Shown: in pieces, positions 8,116 through 15,500 of the stretch | Numbering within the stretch: position 1 is the stretch's first letter | Layout: the number at the start of each line of letters is the position of its first letter | Origin: Pseudomonadota bacterium | GTDB lineage: Bacteria; Pseudomonadota; Gammaproteobacteria; Steroidobacterales; Rariloculaceae | Length of the DNA stretch: 16,907 nt | Assembly: GCA_009843005.1 (NCBI GenBank) | Contig: VYEH01000386.1 | Location: 17,571-34,477 of the forward strand | Reading direction: 5' to 3' | Notes under the pieces: model-generated | The model's input: only the letters and a program-made list of their open reading frames with translations | Told to the model about the DNA's origin: nothing | The model's database searches: none | Made by a program: the position numbers and the translations under genes

Positions 8116-8757
8116 ATGGGGGAATCAAATTCTAAAGATACAGTTTCGAGGAGCGGTGGATTGAAGAAGTGGGTTCGAATCAAATTCTCCCATTTTACGG
8201 GTCAGATAGTCGGAGCGCTTCTTACGACCGGCGCACTCAGTCTAACTTACATGATCTTCAATGATTATATTTCCCCACCTCCGGACTTATCTGGTAGCTG
8301 GAAGTTCACTGTCAGGTACGAAGATACGACATTACCGAGGTATGTTGGTATGCAAGTTACCTACCAAGTATTGCTCATTCAAGAGGGCCTCAATCTAGCC
8401 GGTAGTGGTGAGAAATTGTCTGAAAGAGGTCCAAACATTGATGGGAGAGACTATAGAGGTGACACGAGATCAAATATTCAAATCTCGGGGACCATAAAGC
8501 GCAATTTTTTTTCTAGTGATCAGTTGACACTTCATTACAACGAAATGGGTAGTCGGCCCAGCTCAACGGTTCACCAAATGGTGCAATGTAGTGAAGGAGA
8601 AATGCTGTGTGGATGTTTTAGGAGCACAATTGCAGACACAACAGGTTCAGTCTGGTGGCAACATCGTGGTAGTTTGGAGAACATTTTCGACCCCGTCACT
8701 CAACCGACAGACTGCCAAGATTCGGCCTGTATAAATTCTACTTCAGCATGCTTGTAA
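8116..8757 (+). CDS. Single-pass membrane protein with lipocalin-like beta domain, unknown function
   Basis: This 213-aa protein begins with a short basic, polar segment (GGLKKWVRIKFSHF), then one transmembrane helix at about 27-48. A soluble domain starts PPPDLSGSWKFTV. The G60-S-W62 right at the start of the first strand recalls the lipocalin GxW signature. The domain then alternates strands and turns: MQVTYQVLLIQEGLNLAGSG (79-98), NIQISGTIKR, DQLTLHYNEMG, and a last strand SVWWQHRG. The Cys-containing tail (C200, C205, C212) looks disordered. I do not recognise a named family. A membrane-tethered eight-stranded barrel of this outline also occurs in CBASS Cap15-type effectors, but that is only an architectural likeness and this protein has one helix, not two. 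The start is supported by AAGGAG 8 bases before the ATG. Codon use is AT-rich, with AGA, ATA and TTA. It is divergent from the hydrolase. Confidence 0.75.
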   Translation: MGESNSKDTVSRSGGLKKWVRIKFSHFTGQIVGALLTTGALSLTYMIFNDYISPPPDLSGSWKFTVRYEDTTLPRYVGMQVTYQVLLIQEGLNLAGSGEKLSERGPNIDGRDYRGDTRSNIQISGTIKRNFFSSDQLTLHYNEMGSRPSSTVHQMVQCSEGEMLCGCFRSTIADTTGSVWWQHRGSLENIFDPVTQPTDCQDSACINSTSACL

Positions 8758-8923
8758 CACGGTCCTTTGGAGTCGTACAAACCTTGCGGATGCGTTAGAC
8801 AGTAAAGAACCAAGAAACGCGACGTGTAATGAATTCATTGTGATGTCCTTGAGGCATCATCTAAGTCGTCATCCGTAACGCCGCAATTTTTTACATCGAA
8901 TACGCAATTCAGATTTAGTACGC

Positions 8924-9382
8924 CTAGTCTTCGCCATTGTCGACGTTGGCCATACCACACCTATTTGGAAATTTCTTTACGACACTCCGAAGTGCCCAAT
9001 GAGTTCGTTCAAGACTGATCGTGTCTATTTCAAACGCGAATCTAAGTGATATATCTGGCTTACTTATGTCAGAGGCTTTTCCAGACACAAAGCTCGTACC
9101 TGATGATGATGCACAAATTTCAATCCGCAACCATTCTTCAAAAGTTGAAAATATTGATTTCGTTCTCGAACCACGCAGCACTTCTTGAAGAGATTCACTA
9201 AACTCTAGAAAGTCATCAGTAGTGAGAGACGCGGCGTATCGGGCTTGGAATGGACCAGTTTCAATGCGGATTACACACGATAACCAGTTTGCGTCATGCG
9301 AATTAGATGCGTGGGCGTTTTCATAATCTAGGACTTCAATAGACAAATCGCTAGTCTTGCCTTTGATTGGTATAACGGTCAT
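8924..9382 (-). CDS. WapI-like immunity protein to the RHS toxin
   Basis: This 152-aa cytoplasmic-type protein has no signal or membrane segment. Its pattern resembles what I recall of WapI/DUF6228-type immunity proteins: an opening strand L-x-I-x-V-x-D-YEN (13-21), DANWL (30-34), a G-F-x-A strand pair, a DFLEFSESLQEVL helix (57-69), a long beta meander, and a final amphipathic helix ending VVKKFP (134-139). The start ATG overlaps the stop of the RHS gene as ATGA. No separate Shine-Dalgarno is well placed, so translation probably depends on termination of the toxin gene. That layout is the standard one for polymorphic-toxin immunity genes, so I infer that it binds and neutralises the RHS C-terminal domain in the producing cell. 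Family assignment is from memory of the pattern, not a search. Composition is as AT-rich as the neighbours to the left. The 166 bp downstream, to 8757, hold no gene. Confidence 0.72.
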   Translation of the reverse strand: MTVIPIKGKTSDLSIEVLDYENAHASNSHDANWLSCVIRIETGPFQARYAASLTTDDFLEFSESLQEVLRGSRTKSIFSTFEEWLRIEICASSSGTSFVSGKASDISKPDISLRFAFEIDTISLERTHWALRSVVKKFPNRCGMANVDNGED

Positions 9383-9590
9383 AGCGGGTTGGCGGTAATC
9401 ACTCTTCCGGACGAATCCAAGATGACTCTCATCTGATGCGTTGCAAAGACACTGGTCCCTCCGCGTCCGCTGGATACAGTGCCTGTTGTAATTGTATCCT
9501 CAATCAGACTGGGAGTTAAACCACGTTCTTGCATTCGATCAAGAGCGTGTCCAGTATAGTTGCGGCCCTCAATAGTAGTAGGTTTGTTTG
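9379..9590 (-). other. C-terminal toxin domain of the RHS protein (DUF4258/BECR-like)
   Basis: This encodes the last 70 or so residues, about 2420-2488. It begins near TIEGRNYTGHALDRMQERG, with H2433 and R2437, R2441 and E2440 close by. A short helix SLIEDTITTG follows, then strands TSVFATHQMRVILDSSGRV. The order H-x3-R-x3-R-G, helix, then beta hairpin is the outline of DUF4258 and related Barnase-EndoU-ColicinE5/D-RelE (BECR) domains, many of which are RNases. An RNA target is therefore likely but not shown. Base composition falls relative to the rest of the RHS gene and matches the immunity gene. Confidence 0.55.
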
Positions 9591-12500
9591 TTCCCGGTGG
9601 AACTCTTAGCGGCTTGCCTCTATGGCCTATTGGTGTTCTGGGAGAAACATCCGAACCCTTAACCATTCGTCTTGCGCTTTCCAAAACACCCGAAACTGCA
9701 CGATCTACGCGAACTCCCACCATAACCGCGCCGGTCGCATGTCCCGTAGCGGGCACAGCGGAAGCCCCATCCAGAATGGCCTCCTGGTAGTTGCCGCGTG
9801 CGACGGAGATACCCGCGTTGATCGCATCGGCGGGCTCGCCGAATCCAGGAATCAATCCCACGACCCCGATGACCACCTGGCCGATGTCCAGCGCCGCCGC
9901 TGAGAGCACATCCATCGGCAAGTCCGCCGGGCTCTGTTCCTCCCCGATCCCGACCCAGGCGCGGGCCCACTGATAGGACACTGTCACGAACAGGCGCGGC
10001 GTCAGCGTCGGGAATCCGAACGCGAACCGGTTCTCCAGACCCCCTCCGCCCCGCGCGCCGCCGTCGGCACCGGGGTCCTGGACGTAGATCATCCGAGAGG
10101 GTCTCGAAAGGCTGGGCAGTCCGAACCCGAATCCGTAGCTCCAGATCACCCCCACATTGATCGTGGCGTGCCAGGAGGTGGCCGGCACCGAGCCCGGTCC
10201 AAACCCGCCGCGACCGCCTCCGAAGCCGCCGCCGCTGCACAGGCTCGGCGGGCACCCGCCCACGAGCGTGAGCCCCGACGGATCGCTGTAGCTCAACGGG
10301 CTGTTCAGCGCGTAGCTGTACGCGTTCCAGCCCTGGCTGAACGACGCATCGGCGACGATGGGATCGGGACTCAGGAACCGCCCGATCGCCGGGTCGTACA
10401 CCCGACCGTTCATGTGGATGAGTCCGGTCCTCTCCAGGTGCTCGTGTCCGGTGTAGCCGCGCGCGGTGCGTTGCGGGGCCTCTCCGGCCAGCGTTGTGCG
10501 CTCGGTATCGGTCATGGCCCGTGTCCAGTCGCTTGCCCTGCGCGAACCGAACGGGTCGTAGGCCTGGATCTTCAACTCCATGCCGCTGGCGTCGGTAACG
10601 GATTCCACCGAACCCAGGTGATCCCGGTGCAGGTACTCGAACGCGGCGGTGGGCATCCCGGCTACCGGCGTCGTCCTTACGTGCAGCACTGTGGCGCTGA
10701 CCGCCGAGGTGGCGATGGAGGCGTTGACAGTATCGCCCACGCGCACGACCTCCCGGTGTGTGCCGGCGTAGTACGCGTGCTCCACCGGGTAGGTGTTGTC
10801 CGCGTCGCTGGCGCCCTTCACCTCCCAGGTGGACTTCTTGTAGTAGCGTTGCCCGTCCGGACCGTACAGGAACTCGTCCTTCGCCTTCGGAGTGGCATCG
10901 GTCAGGCTGTCCCCGACGGTCACGGTCGTCGGCAGGTGCCGGGCGTTCCAGCCGATGTATCGGTCCTGCGTCGTGGTTCCGCTGCGGTCGTACTGTGTCA
11001 CTCGTCCCCAGACATCATGCGTCAGGGTGTGGCTCGCCCCGCCGACGGTCACGCCCGTCAGCGCTGTCAGCGGAGGCTGTCCAGACCCGCCGTTGCCGTA
11101 GGTGTAACCGCTCGCCCCGGTGTCCCCGCTCACAGAACTGGTCTTGGTCTTTAGGTTACCGAGGCGGTCGTAAGTCATCGACAGCGTTCTTGCGCCGGCG
11201 TTGCCCGTCAGGTCCGTCACCGCGCTTCTCAGCCGGTCCAGCGCGTCGTAGGCGAACGTCTCTGTTTTGGCGTTCATCCCGCCGCGGTGGCTGATGCGGC
11301 TCTTGAGTATCCCGTTGCTCTGCCAGGCGTAATCGGTGTCCTGCAGCACCGTCGTGCCCGCTGTGGTGTCGATGCCGGTGAGCCGGCCCGAGTTCGGATC
11401 GAACGCGCGCACCGTGGACACCCCGTTGGCGTAGGTCTCGCGGGTGACCTGCCCGTAGGCGTTCATCGCCCGGTAGCGCTCGAGCATCGAATTGCTCGCC
11501 GTGTCGGTAAGCGATTCCAGGTACCCGCGCGCGTTGTAGTCCGAACGCGCCGTCAGCCCCGTGGGGTACGTCGTGGTGCGCAACCGCCCGTGCGTGTCGT
11601 ACGTGTGGCTGTGAGCGTAGGTCTTGCTCGTCGTGCCGACCTTCAGCGCCGTGGTGGAGCTGGACAGGCGGGACTGGGTGTTGTAGGCCAGAGTTTCCTT
11701 GAAGCCCGGGGTCGTGCCGCATTCGGCGACCGTGCTGCTGTGGTTGTAGCAGCGCGTGCCCAGGGCGCCCTTGCCGTTGGCCGGGTCGTACGTCCACTGC
11801 GCCACCCCGCCGGGGTCGTCCCGTTTCTTGAGCCGTCCGAGCAGGTCGTAGCCGTAGGTCGTGGTGTACGTGCCCTCGGTCCTCTGGCGCAACTCGCCCA
11901 ACGCCGTGTAGGCGAACGTCACCGTGCCGAAGTTCGGGTGCACCACGCGCGAGCGGTTGCCGGCCACGTCGTGATCGAAGTCCGTGGTGACGGTGTCGGT
12001 GCGGCTGGGACTCGTGCCGGGCGAGGCCGTGTTCCATACGCTGATCTTGTCGGGCAGGCCCGAACCGTCGTAGGTGTACGTTGTGTGCGCCTTGTCGGTC
12101 ACGGCCGCGGCGCCGGTCGCGCCCAGCCCGTCGACGCTTCGGACCAACTCGCCCAGTACGTTGTAGATCCGCCGTGTAATCTGCGTGGCAGGAGTGCCGG
12201 TGGCGGTATTGCTCAGCGTCTCCGTCACCGTAACGTTGACCCGATGGTTGGTCTGACCGGTGTAACCGATTGCGGTCGAGCCGCCGTCGGGCTGCGCCAC
12301 GCGAATGACGCGGTCGCGCACGTCGTAGGTATACGTGGTGTACGGCGCCGAGGCATTGAACCCCGTCGAGGTGTAGGGCTCGCTGACCCATCTGACCCGC
12401 CCGCGCCTGTCGTAGACGAAGTGTTGGCGGTAGGCGCCTGAGCCGGAAAACGCCTCGACTGCAGTGTGGATCAACCGCCCAAGCTTGTCGAGATACTCGA

Positions 12501-15500
12501 CGGACTTCGGACTGACCTGAGAATCGGTGCTCACCCACATGGCGGGGCTCACGCCTGAGACGCTCGGGCAGGTCACCTGCCTGGAGGGACAGGTGCCATA
12601 GGCGGTCTTGATCACCACCCCGTCAGGCGTGGTGCGGGTTTTCTCCCGGCCAAAAGCGTCGTAGCTTACGCGCGTGATGCGTCCATTGGCGTCGGTGTAG
12701 CGCGTCGGCAGGCCGAAGCGGGCATCGTGGGCAAAGCCCTCGATGTGCCCGAGCGCATTGGTCACGCTGGCGGGGTAACGCCCGTTGCTGAAGCTCGTCG
12801 CCGACGTTGTGCGGCTGGCGACGTTCGCGCCGAAGACGTTGACGCTGTTTAGTAAGCCAGTGGCGGTGTACCCGTAGTCAGTGGTCAGCCGGTGCTGGGT
12901 ATCGCCGGGGAACCTTGTGACGGTATTCACACGGTTGGTCTGGCCGTGTCGGGTGAATGTGGCCGTCTGGGTCCGTTCGGCTGTGGCGCTGGCGCCCTTG
13001 TGATGCGCGACCTGTACACGGTTGGCAAAGCCGATCAGCCAGCGGTTGGCCGTGATGAGATTTTCCAGGCTGACGGTGGACACCGTCTTGCGCTGAACGC
13101 CTCCGACGGTGTACGTCGGCGCATCCCCCCACACGGTGCCGGCACCGGACGCTGTAACACTGTGCCCGGTGGTGACCGTCTCGGTCGCCGAACCCAACAG
13201 GTTGCCGCTCAGCGCAAGCGTGGTCTGGCGCTGGGTCACGCCCAGGGTCGTGGCGCCTTCGTAGAGCCAGTCAGTCGACCGCTCCACGTACGGCAATACC
13301 GTTCGCGCGCCGCCTGAGTGCGTGAGGGTTTTCTGCACATGGTCCATGACTCGCTTGGAGAGGATCCGCGCACTCGACGTATACGTGCCCTGGTACTGGT
13401 GCACGGCGGCGATCTCGCCGAAATACGGGTAGTCGAGCCGGTATTGGGTATAGGTCACGACGCCCGATTCGACGTCGGTCTCCCGCGTGGCGTAGAACCC
13501 GAGATAACCCCAGTGGCGTGTGCTAGCGAACCCGCGGCCGTGATAGGCGTAGTTGGTGTCGTGCCAGCCATTCCGTCCGTTGGAACGTCTCACGCGGGTC
13601 ACCACCGTCTTCACCGCACCGCCGTCGGACGGGGCCGTTTCCCCCGCGCCCAGGGGCGCCGGAGCAAGATCGGCCACATCGGCTGGCTTGGTGGGCGTTC
13701 CGAACGGTCGTTCGCTGAAGAGGAACGCATGAGTGCCGCTCTTGGTGAGCGAGTCGTACTCGAACTGCGTGGTCCGGCCCAGCGGATCGGTGAAGGACGT
13801 CACGCCGGTTACCGTGTAAGGCACAGTGCCCACTGGTTCCTCCCAGCCCACTGCGATGGGCTTGAGGCATTCCGGCATCAATCCTGAGGTGTCGTAGCCA
13901 CAGAGTTGGATCTTGTCCAGGCGCTGCCAGCCCGCGTCGGTGGTCAGGCTCTTGAACCGGTATGTGCGCACCGGCTTGGAGTCCAGCACCACCTGCACGG
14001 CGTACAGCCGCAGGTCCTGCGTCTGAGCGACCCCTTCGGTGACCGGGCCCATGTAGACGGCATCGATATCCGAGCGGGGCACGTAGTGGAAGGCGATCGC
14101 TGCATCGTGCGCGCCGGTGACGCCGTTGACCGTACCGTACATGACGCGCGCAGGATGGCGGACGGCATTGCGCTCATCCTCCAGGTACGAATACTCCATT
14201 GTGTTGCCGAACGCATCAGTATGCTTGCTGATCGACCACATGTAATGGGCAGTGGCTCGTTCCTCGTAGTAGTCATTGCTGCCGAACAGTTCGCGTTCCG
14301 CATCGGAGTCGCCGCCGTTGACCCGTACGTAGCGGATGTGCTTCAGGCGGCTGTCCCCGGAACGCCCATACTCCCGCACAGAGCCGTCGGGCAGCCTGAC
14401 CTCGAACCACAACTCGTTGCGACGGTCGCTGTCCGTCGGACCCTTGATCTCGATGCGTGCGAAGCTGTCGCGCAAGCTGCGGTACCGGGCGCCGTAACGC
14501 ATGTGCGTGCCGGATGTGAGCACCAGCGGTTCGCCGTCCAGGCACAGACTGGCAGTGTCGGCGATTGTCAGCGTGCGCCCTGCCGGCTGGTTCTTGATGC
14601 AGCGCCGTATAGTGGAAAACCCGCTCACCCGCCAGCCGTAGCCCAGCGTGTCGCCCGGCAGCGAGGCGTCAAGGCGCGTGCGTTCGCGTCCTCCGCCGTA
14701 GTCGATCGAGAGCATCGGCTCCAGGCCGTTCACACCAGGCGCGGGCTCGATCGGAATGTTGATGTAGGCATCGCCGCCCTTGGTCACACCGGTGTCGTAA
14801 GGCAGGGTACCTGCGATAGTATTGGTTTCCAGGCTGTCCTCGGTATCGTATTTAACCGTGACCGAGATCGGATCCCATCCGGTCTCCCGGCAATACCCGG
14901 CGTTGCCTGCCGGGGCGGCATAGCACGCGGCCAATCGGTAGCGGTATTCTCCGGCGGGCCGGTCGGTGAAATGGTACCCGTTGCCAGTTACGCCGGCCGC
15001 ATGATGCCACGTTTCCCCACCGTCGGTGCTTTCCTGCAGCCGGTACGACGGAGTGTTGGCCAGTGGCGTCCAGCTCACGGCGTAGTCGCCTGTCCGGCTC
15101 GTTTGAGGAATCGCGACCAGCGCCCCAGGCGGCATGTACAGTACCGTGTGAATGTCGTTGGGCTCGCTGCACGTCGTCGTCTCGTCAGCCAGGCAGGCGC
15201 TCACGCGATAGCTGTGCGGGCCGGGCGTCGTGAGGCCGGATATTGCCCGCGATGTCATGCCGCCGGTACCGGCGACCGTCGTCCAGGCCGCGCCGTTGAT
15301 GGATTCTTCCAGTTTGTACAACACGCTTTCTGTCGTGTCTGAAGCGGTCCACGTCAGCGTGAATGAGCCGTCGGTGGTGCGCTCCGGGCCGGTGATCGAA
15401 CCCGGAGGTGGAGGAGCGTTGGTCACGTTCACGGTCACCGTGTCGGTCACCGCCGTGTTTTGGCCGTCGCTGACGGACAGCGTGAAGGTCAACACACCGA

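Noticed and set aside
8752..8812. GCGTTAGAC near 8795 resembles the core of an integron attC site.
   Set aside because: The left partner (TTGTAAC) fits poorly and the inner arms do not pair, so a cassette recombination site is not supported.
8758..8923. Intergenic stretch between the membrane protein and the immunity gene, checked for a small gene or terminator.
   Set aside because: There is only a weak six-pair hairpin without a T-run near 8841-8857, and no ORF with a start signal.
13906..15342. Long plus-strand open frames opposite the RHS gene, here and at 11287-12441.
   Set aside because: The RHS/SpvB motifs are unmistakable on the minus strand. The plus-strand translations show no domain and no Shine-Dalgarno.
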